A DNA stretch of 64,000 bases from Bacteroidia bacterium (GCA_030429205.1 JAUICZ010000006.1:1-64000), one strand, 5' to 3'. Shown: positions 43,133-52,331, numbered from the stretch's first letter. Notes: generated by a model not told the origin, from the sequence alone. A program made the numbers and translations.

Positions 43133-45070
43133 CTAGTATGCTCCTCCAACCTTTCTATTATTCCAATCTTCGTTATTTGTAAACACAGGTAAACGTTCAG
43201 GCTTTGAAGTCATGCCCGTAGTATCAGTAAGCGCATTCATGAATGATACGATATCTTTTACCTCCTGTTTGTTTAAACTCAGACTGTCAAAAGGTAATGT
43301 TTGGTGCTCAATGATAATATCAATACCTGCTCCACCGCCATTATTATAAAAATCAACCACATCATCCAACGTTTTGTATGCACCATTATGCATGTAAGGC
43401 GCTGTTAATGCAACATTTCTTATGGTAGGGGTCTTGAATGAATACTCAAAAAAGTACACTCTTTCCTTAGACCTGCCAACGGCTCTGCCTCTATCATTAT
43501 CTAAAACAGGAGTTGTAGCGTAAGGATCTTTAGGTACACCTAACACTTCACTTTCAGATTCTCTATAGAGAGGAGGAACGGTGCCGTTAAAAGTAGGTGC
43601 AAAGTGACAAGTGCCACATACGGCCTTACCCATAAACAGGTTAAACCCTCTTTGCACCTCAGGTTCTATACTATTTAATTCTCCTCTAACGTATTTATCA
43701 AACTTGGAGTTGAATCCACGCAACGAACTTACATATGCAGAAATAGCAAAAGAAATAGTTTTACCATTAATCTTTTCTCCTTTGTAACCTTCAAAACACT
43801 CCTCAAACATTTTTGTATACTCAGAACTTTTTCTGAGCTTTTCTTCGATCTTAATCATATCTGTATCAAACTCCTTTCTGCTGACCAAAACATGTTCAAT
43901 TTGATCCTCTAACGCTTCAGCCCTCATATCGTGAAAAAACTTCTCACTATATACACAGTTAATTAGTGTAGGGGCATTTCTATCAACTGTTCCATCAAAA
44001 CCTAGTGCAATACTCTTAGGCTTACCATCTGTAAATGCTTTTTCAGGATGATGACAACTGGCACATGAGCGTTGCAAATTAGAAGACAAAATAGGATCAT
44101 AAAATAAATACTTACCCAACGCGATTGTTTTGTCTGTAGCAAACCTTTCAGGTAACTGTATATATTTTCTGTAGTTCAGAAAATCGTTGGCAAACAGATT
44201 AGTTGACTCATGGTTATATGGCAATAAAGAGGCCTCGTTAACCACCTCATGTAGCATCTCTATGCCGGACGCTTTGTGCAAATAGTATATTGAAGCGAAT
44301 AGCGGATTAATATACGTCCTTAACACAAACAGCCTGTCAAGACTATCAAAGTCATCATGCTGCTTCAGGTACTCTATAAAAGAGTCAAATGTTGCATACA
44401 TGAGTTCTGCTTGTGTAGCATCTACACCTTTAAAAAATTTACTATACAAACCTAAATCACTACGCATTGTTTCCAATGCTGTTATCGCATCCTGTATCGA
44501 GTTACCGGATGCAGGCACATCAAAGCCTGTTAGCCCTAATGTAAAAATGGACACAAGTTCAACACGCATTGCTTCTAAAACTACCCTATCATAAATTGGT
44601 CTTCTAATAACAGTGTATTCATCTAATACTTTTGATAACAATGATGTTTGCTTTCTTATATCGGGTAAATTTTCTTCAAAATCTCCTGAGAAAAGTAGTT
44701 CATCTAACACTTGCAAACCTCTAGGTTGTGATATTTCTAAGTTAGCTGTGTTAGGAGTAATCTTGGGCAAGGGGGCTCCATTAATACTCATCTTCACAAA
44801 ATCAGGATCATCATATGAAGCTATGTATTCCCAAGCCTTGTATTTTGCTCGTATTCTCAGGAATCTGCTCTGCAAAATATCCGCTGTAATATTATCGTCA
44901 TGTAGAAACTGTCCAAAATATTGAACCTCTCCTAAAAACTCTTTCAATCTTTCTTGTTGACGTTCATAGATCAACTCTGCATTACCTTTCTGATTGTTTT
45001 TGAATGCAGTTGACAGTATAAAAACTGACAACACTAATATTGTAATTGATGCGACCTTTTTCATTTCCAA
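43133..45070 (-). CDS. Diheme cytochrome c peroxidase with N-terminal imelysin-like domain
   Basis: 645 residues with signal peptide (ILVLSVFILSTAF). Residues about 30-290 are all-helical and resemble an imelysin domain: paired helices with KYKAWEYIASYDDPDF, then PRGLQVLDELLF at 117-127, where imelysins have GxHxxE. The C-terminal half is a CCP/MauG domain with haem sites CASCH (336-340) and CGTCH (485-489), NAPTLINCVYSEKF, TIRNVALTAPYMHNG and a peptide FFHDMRAEALEDQ, where the usual inter-haem tryptophan is histidine. Roughly twice the usual CCP length. It shares strand and neighbourhood with the PhoX-like gene, but a hairpin lies between them. Confidence 0.85.
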   Translation of the reverse strand: MEMKKVASITILVLSVFILSTAFKNNQKGNAELIYERQQERLKEFLGEVQYFGQFLHDDNITADILQSRFLRIRAKYKAWEYIASYDDPDFVKMSINGAPLPKITPNTANLEISQPRGLQVLDELLFSGDFEENLPDIRKQTSLLSKVLDEYTVIRRPIYDRVVLEAMRVELVSIFTLGLTGFDVPASGNSIQDAITALETMRSDLGLYSKFFKGVDATQAELMYATFDSFIEYLKQHDDFDSLDRLFVLRTYINPLFASIYYLHKASGIEMLHEVVNEASLLPYNHESTNLFANDFLNYRKYIQLPERFATDKTIALGKYLFYDPILSSNLQRSCASCHHPEKAFTDGKPKSIALGFDGTVDRNAPTLINCVYSEKFFHDMRAEALEDQIEHVLVSRKEFDTDMIKIEEKLRKSSEYTKMFEECFEGYKGEKINGKTISFAISAYVSSLRGFNSKFDKYVRGELNSIEPEVQRGFNLFMGKAVCGTCHFAPTFNGTVPPLYRESESEVLGVPKDPYATTPVLDNDRGRAVGRSKERVYFFEYSFKTPTIRNVALTAPYMHNGAYKTLDDVVDFYNNGGGAGIDIIIEHQTLPFDSLSLNKQEVKDIVSFMNALTDTTGMTSKPERLPVFTNNEDWNNRKVGGAY

Positions 45071-45089
45071 AAAGTATTATATACAAATA

Positions 45090-45116
45090 CCGAAGCCTGT
45101 TAAACAGGCTTCGGTA
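45090..45116 (-). terminator. Terminator-like palindrome after the PhoX-like gene
   Basis: ACCGAAGCCTGTT and AACAGGCTTCGGT pair perfectly around a single central base. The following minus-strand sequence is T-rich but interrupted. Confidence 0.75.
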
Positions 45117-45140
45117 AAACATTTTTATGCGATACTATTA

Positions 45141-46979
45141 TTATTGTACAATAAACTTCAAAGTCTCTCCTTCTCCGCTACGGATGAAGTAAGTACCCGC
45201 TGCCATATCAGCAACGTTAATTGTACGTACTTGACGATAAACTTTGATACGCTTACCGTTGATGTCATATATAGCAACATCCATAACTTTACTTAAATGA
45301 AGCTCACGAGCAGTTGGGTTAGGATAAACTGAGAATGTTTCAGCCTTGACCTCTTTACCAACAACACTTACAGGATCAGAACCATCAAAACCTGTTATAG
45401 CGTATGTAAGTGAGTGATTGTAAGGAGAATCATTAAAGCTACCTGGGTGTTGAGAGTTTACCAAGATAGTTTTGCTGTCTATTTGAATAGCACCAGTGAT
45501 CTCTGCATCAAAAGCAGAAGCAGTGATACGCTGTAGATCGCTGTATTTAGGATTAGCTATAGAAGCATCAACTATAAATAACTCACAACGCTCATATGCA
45601 AAACCATCAGGCATACTGTTGTGAGATCTTTGGTTCATATCTTCCTGGATCATCAAGTAATCTTTACTACCGATAGTCATTGTAGCCAAACCATCAGGGT
45701 TTGACAAATGAACATCAGGATACACAGGAAGCCCTTGAGAAGTTGAGGGATCATAATAAGGGCCACCGTGAATGTAAGTTCTGATAGTCTCTGTAGCAGG
45801 ATCAAACTCAAGTACACGACCATAGTAATCAGGGAAGTTGTTGTTCATTACTTCTGTAGCAGCTTGTGCGTCAGTACCACCATAAGCTGAACCATTTTTA
45901 GCCTGATAGTAGTTTTTATAACCTTCAACTAGTGTTGGAGAAATAACACCGCCCTTACCCTGGAAACGGGTACCAACATTTGAACGACCTGTTTCTGTAA
46001 TGTAAACTTTACCGTTAGCTACTGTACCCCACTCAAGGCGATTGAACATTGTAGCACCGCGGCGGCAAGCAACTGCGTTAATTTGCATTAGTGTATCAAG
46101 GTTTTGCTCAATCTCTATCCATTTAGTAGAAACACCATCGTGCTTATAAACGTATGTTTTACCTGCAGTAAAATCACCGGCAGTAGTAGCTTCGAACTTA
46201 ACGAAGATACCAGGAGTGCCATCTTCAAACAAGTAAACCGTTTTGTTGTCATCCATAACTACACCAGCTTCCCAACCAGCACGTCCCCAGTTGTATTGCT
46301 TACGGATAGCTTTACCCGTTTTAGGATCAACCTCAACCATCCAGTTGTAGTTTTGATACTTTTTAATTGACTTACCATTAGCAAATGCGAAATCAGTACC
46401 AGAGATAACAAAATCAGCAGTATCACGTGCTGGCATAATGCTGGAGTTACTAGAACGGAACCATTCTTCGGCAGTCCATACACGACCAATATGCTTAGCA
46501 GAGATACCACCACAGTTCATACCAGTTTCACCAACAGTGTTAACGAAATCTACGTTGAAGAATTTACCTTTACGTCCGTCAGATAATGTTTGATCCATAA
46601 CCTCTAAAACATCGCCTTTAGTTCTTTTGATCTTGAATGATGTCATACCTCCACCATCACCGATCTTGTCGTTCGATGATATCTCTTCGTGGTTTACAAC
46701 TACCCATCCAAGAGCGCCCTCAGTTGTGTCTTTTACGAATCCAATAAAGTCATGCCATTCTTTTGCTTTTGCAGTTCCGGCGGGGTTACCATAAGTTGCT
46801 GTTGTTTGCACATCGTCAACACCACCAACAAATAATACTTGTTGCTTTAGTGGAGACTTTGGCATTAAAACAGTTTTTGATTGCCAATCCTGATCTACAT
46901 TAACCGGGAAAGGAATTTGAGCGTTGGCATTTGTGTATGCCAATCCGCTGATTGTTGCGAGTAAAATTAACTTTTTCAT
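45141..46979 (-). CDS. PhoX-like (DUF839) secreted protein with T9SS sorting domain
   Basis: 612 residues from the ATG at 46979 with a signal peptide ending NANAQ. The DUF839/PhoX beta-propeller fold spans about 30-520, recognisable by WVVVNHEEISSNDKIGDGGGMTSFKI, MNCGGISAKHIGRVWTAEEWF, YNWMVEVDPKTG and SNPDGLATM. The T9SS type A domain occupies the last 70 residues (VYPNPTARELHL ... TLKFIVQ). PhoX proteins are calcium/iron-dependent phosphatases, but the conserved active-site residues cannot be verified by eye, so activity is uncertain. It is divergent from the FG-GAP haem lipoprotein gene across a 229-bp gap. Confidence 0.87.
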   Translation of the reverse strand: MKKLILLATISGLAYTNANAQIPFPVNVDQDWQSKTVLMPKSPLKQQVLFVGGVDDVQTTATYGNPAGTAKAKEWHDFIGFVKDTTEGALGWVVVNHEEISSNDKIGDGGGMTSFKIKRTKGDVLEVMDQTLSDGRKGKFFNVDFVNTVGETGMNCGGISAKHIGRVWTAEEWFRSSNSSIMPARDTADFVISGTDFAFANGKSIKKYQNYNWMVEVDPKTGKAIRKQYNWGRAGWEAGVVMDDNKTVYLFEDGTPGIFVKFEATTAGDFTAGKTYVYKHDGVSTKWIEIEQNLDTLMQINAVACRRGATMFNRLEWGTVANGKVYITETGRSNVGTRFQGKGGVISPTLVEGYKNYYQAKNGSAYGGTDAQAATEVMNNNFPDYYGRVLEFDPATETIRTYIHGGPYYDPSTSQGLPVYPDVHLSNPDGLATMTIGSKDYLMIQEDMNQRSHNSMPDGFAYERCELFIVDASIANPKYSDLQRITASAFDAEITGAIQIDSKTILVNSQHPGSFNDSPYNHSLTYAITGFDGSDPVSVVGKEVKAETFSVYPNPTARELHLSKVMDVAIYDINGKRIKVYRQVRTINVADMAAGTYFIRSGEGETLKFIVQ

Positions 46980-47208
46980 ACAGTGGAATTTTGACACAAA
47001 AGTCTACTGCTAGTGTTAACAAAAGGTTTCCTCACTGTTAGCAAAAATTAACGCTTATGTGAAGGCGAGGTTACAAAATTGTTACTTATCTCATCCTTAG
47101 TTGTTCTTTAAAAAAGTTCTTCTATTTTAATTTAATAACATAAAGGCAACAATAGTTTTACCATTAACTCTTGTAACATATTTACATTCGCCGCTAAATT
47201 CTGTTGAA

Positions 47209-48723
47209 ATGAGATTAGCAATCCTGCTTTTTATCTGCATTACGATTTTTTCTTCATGCCAAGAGGCCAATAGCACTACAGAAAAGGGAAAGAACTTAGC
47301 ACAGCAATACTGTGTAGGTTGCCATAGTTTTCCCGAGCCTGACATTTTAAATAAAAACTCGTGGGAAAAATACATGCTGCCAAGAATGGGTATGTTTCTA
47401 GGGATCATAGAGCATGATTCTTTAAAAGAAACTATAGCCAGTAGTGAAGCTGAACTAAAAAATGTAAATGCTTTAGGCTTGTTCCCGAAGCAACCAACCG
47501 TTTCTTTAGAAGACTGGAATGCAATTAAAGATTTTTATTTAAAACATGCACCAGAACAGCTACGGCAACCACAAATAAAAAAAATAAACAAAGGGTTAAA
47601 GCACTTTCGTGTATTAACACCTACATATAGACTATCGCCACCTAGTGGCACCATGGTAAAGTTTGACACTGTAAACAAGGCAGTTTTTCTTGGAGATGCC
47701 AACTCCCAAATGCTAGCCGTTTTATCGTCTGAGATGAATTTTCTACAAGGCGCAAAAATAGGAGAAGGTGCTGTTTGGATGGATGAATTACCAGATGAAT
47801 ATTTAGTTACAGTTATGGGATCCTTTTCCCCAACAGACTATGGCAGTGGCTATATACTATCACTTCCTAAAACTTCAGCCCAAAAAACATATAAAGTTAT
47901 AGACTCTCTCCGCAGACCTGTACATAGCAGCTATGCCGATTTTGACGAGAACGGAACTTTAGATATCGTAACATGTGAGTTTGCTAAATGGACAGGAAAG
48001 CTATCCTGGCATAAGAATAACGGAGATGGTTCTTACCAAAAAATAATATTACGAAACAACCCCGGGGCTATCAAAGCTTATGCTAAAGACTTGAATAACG
48101 ACGGTCATACGGATATTATAGCGTTGTTTGGACAAGGAGACGAAGGTATTTTTGCTTATTATAATGATGGGAAAGGTAACTTTAAAGAAGAAACGATTCT
48201 GCACTTTCCACCCTCTTACGGCTCTACATACTTTAATCTGTTTGACTTTAATAATGATGGATATGAAGACATTATATATACAGCAGGAGACAATGGAGAT
48301 TTTCCACCTATACTAAAACACTACCATGGTATATATATATACCTGAACGATGGTGAAAACAATTTCAAAGAAGAACGTTTTTTTCAACTAAATGGTGCGT
48401 ACGGTGCTATACCTGATGATTATGATAATGATGGAGATATAGATATTGCAGCTATATCGTTCTTTCCGGATTACCAGAATCAACCAGACGAAAGCTTTGT
48501 TTACTACGAGAATGATGGTGTTGGTAATTTCAGTATATCTACAATTGACAACCCTACAATGGGAAGGTGGATAGTTATGGACGCAGGTGACTATGACGGC
48601 GATGGTGATAAAGACCTGATTCTTGGGTCACTGGCATTTGAAGTGGTTCCTCCTAACGGGCTGGTAGAAAAATGGGTAAAAGACGGGATACCGTTTATCA
48701 TACTTCAAAACACATTAAAGTAG
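47209..48723 (+). CDS. Mono-heme FG-GAP/VCBS-repeat lipoprotein
   Basis: 504 residues. Lipobox at Cys17 (FSSC). A single c-type haem site CVGCH at 35-39 in a short cytochrome-like segment (AQQYCVGCHSFPEP ... YMLPRMGMFLGI). Then a beta-propeller of FG-GAP/VCBS repeats with calcium-loop-type sequences (DFDENGTLDIVTC, DLNNDGHTDIIA, DFNNDGYEDIIY, DYDNDGDIDIAA, DYDGDGDKDLIL). The haem is next to the lipid anchor and the propeller extends outward, giving a cell-surface or periplasmic redox protein. First of three plus-strand genes (BamA-like, glycosyltransferase). Function unknown. Confidence 0.87.
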   Translation: MRLAILLFICITIFSSCQEANSTTEKGKNLAQQYCVGCHSFPEPDILNKNSWEKYMLPRMGMFLGIIEHDSLKETIASSEAELKNVNALGLFPKQPTVSLEDWNAIKDFYLKHAPEQLRQPQIKKINKGLKHFRVLTPTYRLSPPSGTMVKFDTVNKAVFLGDANSQMLAVLSSEMNFLQGAKIGEGAVWMDELPDEYLVTVMGSFSPTDYGSGYILSLPKTSAQKTYKVIDSLRRPVHSSYADFDENGTLDIVTCEFAKWTGKLSWHKNNGDGSYQKIILRNNPGAIKAYAKDLNNDGHTDIIALFGQGDEGIFAYYNDGKGNFKEETILHFPPSYGSTYFNLFDFNNDGYEDIIYTAGDNGDFPPILKHYHGIYIYLNDGENNFKEERFFQLNGAYGAIPDDYDNDGDIDIAAISFFPDYQNQPDESFVYYENDGVGNFSISTIDNPTMGRWIVMDAGDYDGDGDKDLILGSLAFEVVPPNGLVEKWVKDGIPFIILQNTLK

Positions 48724-48733
48724 TACAACACTC

Positions 48734-49771
48734 TTGCGCATACTTACCATTCTTTTTGTCTTTGCTGCTCTAAATTGCAAAGCTGACAGTACACAACACA
48801 AAAAGGTTAAAATACTGCCTGTACCAGCCTTTGGGTATTCGCCCGAAACAAGTACGTATGTTGGTGCTGTATCGCTACTTACTATAGACCTTTATAATGA
48901 TAGCAATACAAGAACCTCAAACGCAAAATTCGAATTCAACTATACCTGGCGCAAACAAATAATCATTGAAACTGAATGGAATTACTTTTTCAAAAAAGAA
49001 GCTTGGTTTACCAAAGGTCGAGTTCATTATTCACAATTTCCAGACAGGTATTACGGCATAGGTTATCGAACACAAGAAACTGAAGAGCACCTTTATAACA
49101 GCGATAGGTTTATTGCTGAGCTTTATATACTAAAAGGGCTAAACAAACAGACGTTTACAGGCCCATCACTAAAGTACATTGACTATCGCAATGTCGACCC
49201 TTACAATTCAATAAAACACCCTGAGTTAACAAGCACCTCTAGCCTTGGTGCAGGGTATACTATTCTTAAGGATAGTCGAGATAACATACTTACACCTTCT
49301 AAAGGCATTTATTGTAACATTTTCTTGGGCTATGTCTTTAACCAGCAACAATACGTCGAATCAATTTTTGATTTACGGAAATACTACTCATATAAGAAGG
49401 TTACATTTTCCGGCAGGTTCTATAATGAGTTGAATTTTAGCGATCCTCCTTTTTATGACTATGCACTACTTGGGGGTGACAAATATGTACGAGGATATTA
49501 TTACGGCCGATTTAGAGACAATAATCTATCAACAATTCAGATTGAAGCAAGATCTATTTTCGTTTGGCGGATAGGAGCTGCCATTTTCGGAGGGCTTTCA
49601 AATGTCTATAACTCTTTCGAATCGTTTAATCTTAGTTACTCAAAATACAATGCAGGTGCCGGGATAAGGTTTGTAATAGACAGAAAAGAGAATATTAACT
49701 TACGATTGGACTATGCGGTTGGAGAAGACAATAGCTCTGGATTTTATATCTCGTTCGGGGAATCTTTCTAA
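48734..49771 (+). CDS. BamA/TamA-family outer-membrane barrel protein (no POTRA)
   Basis: 345 residues starting at TTG 48734, 10 bp after the haem lipoprotein stop; the leader RILTILFVFAALNCKADS supports this start. The sequence is a 16-strand-type bacterial surface-antigen barrel only: VPAFGYSPETSTYVGAV, DSRDNILTPSKGIYCNIFLGY, GGDKYVRGYYYGRFRDNN (VRGF/Y motif of Omp85 loop 6) and the terminal GSGFYISFGESF. It lacks POTRA domains, as in several Bacteroidota secretory or lipid-export partners. Coupling to the FG-GAP lipoprotein suggests that it helps display or export that protein (inference). Confidence 0.88.
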   Translation: MRILTILFVFAALNCKADSTQHKKVKILPVPAFGYSPETSTYVGAVSLLTIDLYNDSNTRTSNAKFEFNYTWRKQIIIETEWNYFFKKEAWFTKGRVHYSQFPDRYYGIGYRTQETEEHLYNSDRFIAELYILKGLNKQTFTGPSLKYIDYRNVDPYNSIKHPELTSTSSLGAGYTILKDSRDNILTPSKGIYCNIFLGYVFNQQQYVESIFDLRKYYSYKKVTFSGRFYNELNFSDPPFYDYALLGGDKYVRGYYYGRFRDNNLSTIQIEARSIFVWRIGAAIFGGLSNVYNSFESFNLSYSKYNAGAGIRFVIDRKENINLRLDYAVGEDNSSGFYISFGESF

Positions 49772-49814
49772 ATTATTATCACATTAAGTGCTAATGCTTA
49801 TTTTAGCCTTACAA

Positions 49815-50933
49815 ATGGCCAGTAGCACAAAAATACTAACTATTGCACCCTATAAATTTTTACCTGCACATAGTGGAGGACATAAGGGTATTGCCTTATT
49901 CCACCATTATTTAGGAAAGATCTGTACTGACCATGTTATTAGTACAATAAACAATGCTGATAACAACTTCTCATTTACACTACATAAAATTTTTCCTGAT
50001 AAACCATATAGATATATACCAAGGTTCTCTTTATCAAAAATTGAAAAGATAGCTGCTGATAACAACTGTACTCATATCATTTGTGAGCATCCTTATATGA
50101 GCTTTACCGCAATCGCGCTTTCTAAAAAGTTAGACATTCCATGGTATAGCCATTCACATAATATTGAATCAGAACGATTCAAATCATTAGGGAAGCCATG
50201 GTGGCCTTTGCTACACAAGTACGAAAAATATGCTATGCAAAAAGCTAATGGCGTTTTCTTCAAAACTGTTGAAGATGCAGATTGGGCAATAAAAAACTAT
50301 AAACTATCATCAAAAAAGTGCCATATAGTACCTTTTGGCACAGAACACAGTTCTATTCCACAAAAAAACGATCAAACAAAAAAAGACTTTGCTAAAGCAA
50401 ACGACATAGACCATGGTAAACCATGGTTATATTTTTTAGGGGCACTTAGCTATAAGCCAAACGAAGATGCCGTAACCTATATTATCAATGAAATTGCTCC
50501 ACGATTAAAAGAAAAGAAGATAGAAGTAGAAATACTAGTTGCAGGAAAAGGTCTTAATGAAACATTGATAAATCAAATAAAGTCGTATAATAATATTCAC
50601 CACCTGGGCTTTGTACCTGATCTTAAAGACTTTTTAAACGCATGCGATATTATGCTCAACCCGGTAATGACCGGAGGCGGCATTAAAACAAAAGCCATAG
50701 AAGCACTAGAATACAATAAATCTGTTATCAGCTCTTATAATGGCGCAGCAGGCATATCACAAATAGCATGCGGAAATAAGCTATTGGTTGCAGAAAATTA
50801 CGACTGGGATGCATTTACAGATAACGTTAATACTGCAATAAACAACCCTATTGACACTCCTGACAGTTTTTATGAAATGTACTACTGGGGTAATATTGCA
50901 GAAAACACCTTGAAATTCATTACTCTCCACTAG
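49815..50933 (+). CDS. Glycosyltransferase family 4 (GT-B fold)
   Basis: About 372 residues from the ATG at 49815 (MASSTKILTIAPYKF); an earlier GTG at 49788 would add a short stretch. GT-B signatures: PWYSHSHNIESERF in the N-terminal acceptor domain, LYFLGALSYKPNEDAVTYII at the second domain start, GLNETLINQIKS, NIHHLGFVPDLKDFLNACDIMLNPVMTGGGIKTKAIEALEYNK with the donor-binding glutamate (here GGIKTKAIEAL). Probably a surface glycan transferase. Its 3' end overlaps the convergent DUF4159 gene by 14 bp. Confidence 0.9.
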   Translation: MASSTKILTIAPYKFLPAHSGGHKGIALFHHYLGKICTDHVISTINNADNNFSFTLHKIFPDKPYRYIPRFSLSKIEKIAADNNCTHIICEHPYMSFTAIALSKKLDIPWYSHSHNIESERFKSLGKPWWPLLHKYEKYAMQKANGVFFKTVEDADWAIKNYKLSSKKCHIVPFGTEHSSIPQKNDQTKKDFAKANDIDHGKPWLYFLGALSYKPNEDAVTYIINEIAPRLKEKKIEVEILVAGKGLNETLINQIKSYNNIHHLGFVPDLKDFLNACDIMLNPVMTGGGIKTKAIEALEYNKSVISSYNGAAGISQIACGNKLLVAENYDWDAFTDNVNTAINNPIDTPDSFYEMYYWGNIAENTLKFITLH

Positions 50934-51588
50934 TGTCGCCTACAAGTGCATAATAAACAATATTAGCTCCCATTTGCAACGCTTTTACATGAGCTTCATT
51001 AGTGTCTCTGTGCACTTCCGGGTCTTCCCACCCATCCCCCAGGTCTGTTTCTGTAGTATACAAGCAAACTAACCTACCCTCGATAAATATACCATAAGCT
51101 TTAGGTGCTTTGCTATCGTGCTCATGTATTTTAGGCAACCCATTCGAAAACACAAATGGTCTTTTATAAATACTATGCGAATATGGCACCTCTACTAATT
51201 CTGCATTGGGAAATACCTTCTTGAGAGCAGGCCGGACGTACTCATCTAAACCATAATTATCATCAATATGCAAAAAGCCACCCCCCAATAAATAGTTACG
51301 AAGGTTTTGAACCTCATCTTCAGATACAGCCCACCGACCGTGACCAGTCATGTGCAAAAAAGCATAATTGAATATATCAGGGCTTCCAATTTCAACTTTT
51401 GCCTCATCTACACCAAAACTAGTTTCTAATTTCTGGTTACAATACTGTGCTAAATTTTTTAATGCCGTAGGGTTAGCGTACCAGTCTCCACCGCCTCCAT
51501 ATACCAATAAGCCAAGCTTCAAGTTTTGTGCTTTTGCCCCACACAACGAAAACAATAACAGTAAAGTAAACACTACTTTTTTAAGCAT
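50920..51588 (-). CDS. DUF4159 domain-containing secreted protein
   Basis: 222 residues with signal peptide (CGAKAQ). DUF4159 features: LGLLVYGGGGDWYANPTALKNLAQ, NYAFLHMTGHGRWAVSEDEVQNLRNYLLGGGFLHIDDNYG, then HSIYKRPFVFSNGLPKIHEHD. The fold resembles a class I glutamine-amidotransferase/Rossmann-like domain; catalytic role not known. It overlaps the downstream end of rsmE by 8 bp on the same strand, so translation is coupled. Confidence 0.9.
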   Translation of the reverse strand: MLKKVVFTLLLLFSLCGAKAQNLKLGLLVYGGGGDWYANPTALKNLAQYCNQKLETSFGVDEAKVEIGSPDIFNYAFLHMTGHGRWAVSEDEVQNLRNYLLGGGFLHIDDNYGLDEYVRPALKKVFPNAELVEVPYSHSIYKRPFVFSNGLPKIHEHDSKAPKAYGIFIEGRLVCLYTTETDLGDGWEDPEVHRDTNEAHVKALQMGANIVYYALVGDTSGE

Positions 51589-52300
51589 GATTAATCATAT
51601 TAAAATACGCACAAACTGTCACAGCAGCCGTTTCAGTCCTTAGCCTATTTTTACCTAATGAGATACTTTTAAAACTACTTGAATTTAGCATATTTACCTC
51701 GTCTTCTGTAAAATCTCCCTCAGGTCCAATTAACAATAACGTTTCTTTTTGTTTTTCTATTTCATTAATACTGATGCGCTCCAAGTCATCAATACAATGT
51801 GCTACTAACTTTTGCGAGACATCTGTATAACTTTCTAAAATACTCGCAATGGTTTTAGGTTGCGATAGTTCTGGTATATAGTATTGTTGAGATTGCATTA
51901 CAGCAGATTGGATGATCCCTTTCCACCTATCAAAACGATAATTATTCCGCTCGCTTCTTTTGGTTTGTAACGGAATAATCGAACATACGCCCAGCTCTGT
52001 TGCCTTTTCTAATACCCATTCATTACGGTTATTGTTTTTTGTAAAGGCGACTGCTAAATGTAGTTTAGGTTCTAAGCTATCATACTGTTTAACTGTGTCC
52101 AACAATACATGGCACTTCTTTTTTTGTGCAACAGAAATGGTTGCCTCAGCTAAAAAGCCCGCTCCATTTGTTAACTGGATCTTATCTCCTACTCCCTTTC
52201 TAAGTACTTGTACAATATGCTTAGCCTCGTTCTCTCCTAAAGCAATCTCTTCTCCTAATACTAAAGCACCTTTGTAATAAAATAAAAAAGCCTGTGACAT
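51581..52300 (-). CDS. rsmE: 16S rRNA (uracil-1498-N3)-methyltransferase
   Basis: 239 residues, SPOUT methyltransferase. An N-terminal PUA-like domain (FLFYYKGALVLG ... NEAKHIVQVLRKGVGDKI), then the knot with ERNNYRFDRW, LLIGPEGDFTEDEVNML and SLGKNRLRTETAAV, where SAM binds. The aromatic motif close to the start means the ATG at 52300 must be used; there is no alternative start in frame before the upstream stop. That ATG lies inside the loop of a terminator hairpin. Follows the ECF sigma-factor gene on the same strand. Confidence 0.95.
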   Translation of the reverse strand: MSQAFLFYYKGALVLGEEIALGENEAKHIVQVLRKGVGDKIQLTNGAGFLAEATISVAQKKKCHVLLDTVKQYDSLEPKLHLAVAFTKNNNRNEWVLEKATELGVCSIIPLQTKRSERNNYRFDRWKGIIQSAVMQSQQYYIPELSQPKTIASILESYTDVSQKLVAHCIDDLERISINEIEKQKETLLLIGPEGDFTEDEVNMLNSSSFKSISLGKNRLRTETAAVTVCAYFNMINHA

Positions 52301-52309
52301 AGCACAGGC
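52278..52309 (-). terminator. Intrinsic terminator overlapping the rsmE start codon
   Basis: On the minus strand GCCTGTG, loop CTATGT, CACAGGC and a T6ATTTTATT run form a textbook terminator at 52278-52309. The ATG of rsmE is in the loop and its first codons form the 3' arm and T-tract. It would end sigma-factor transcripts or attenuate read-through to rsmE, and when folded would hide the start codon. Confidence 0.8.
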
Positions 52310-52331
52310 AAGATAATCAAAAAAGGCACTG

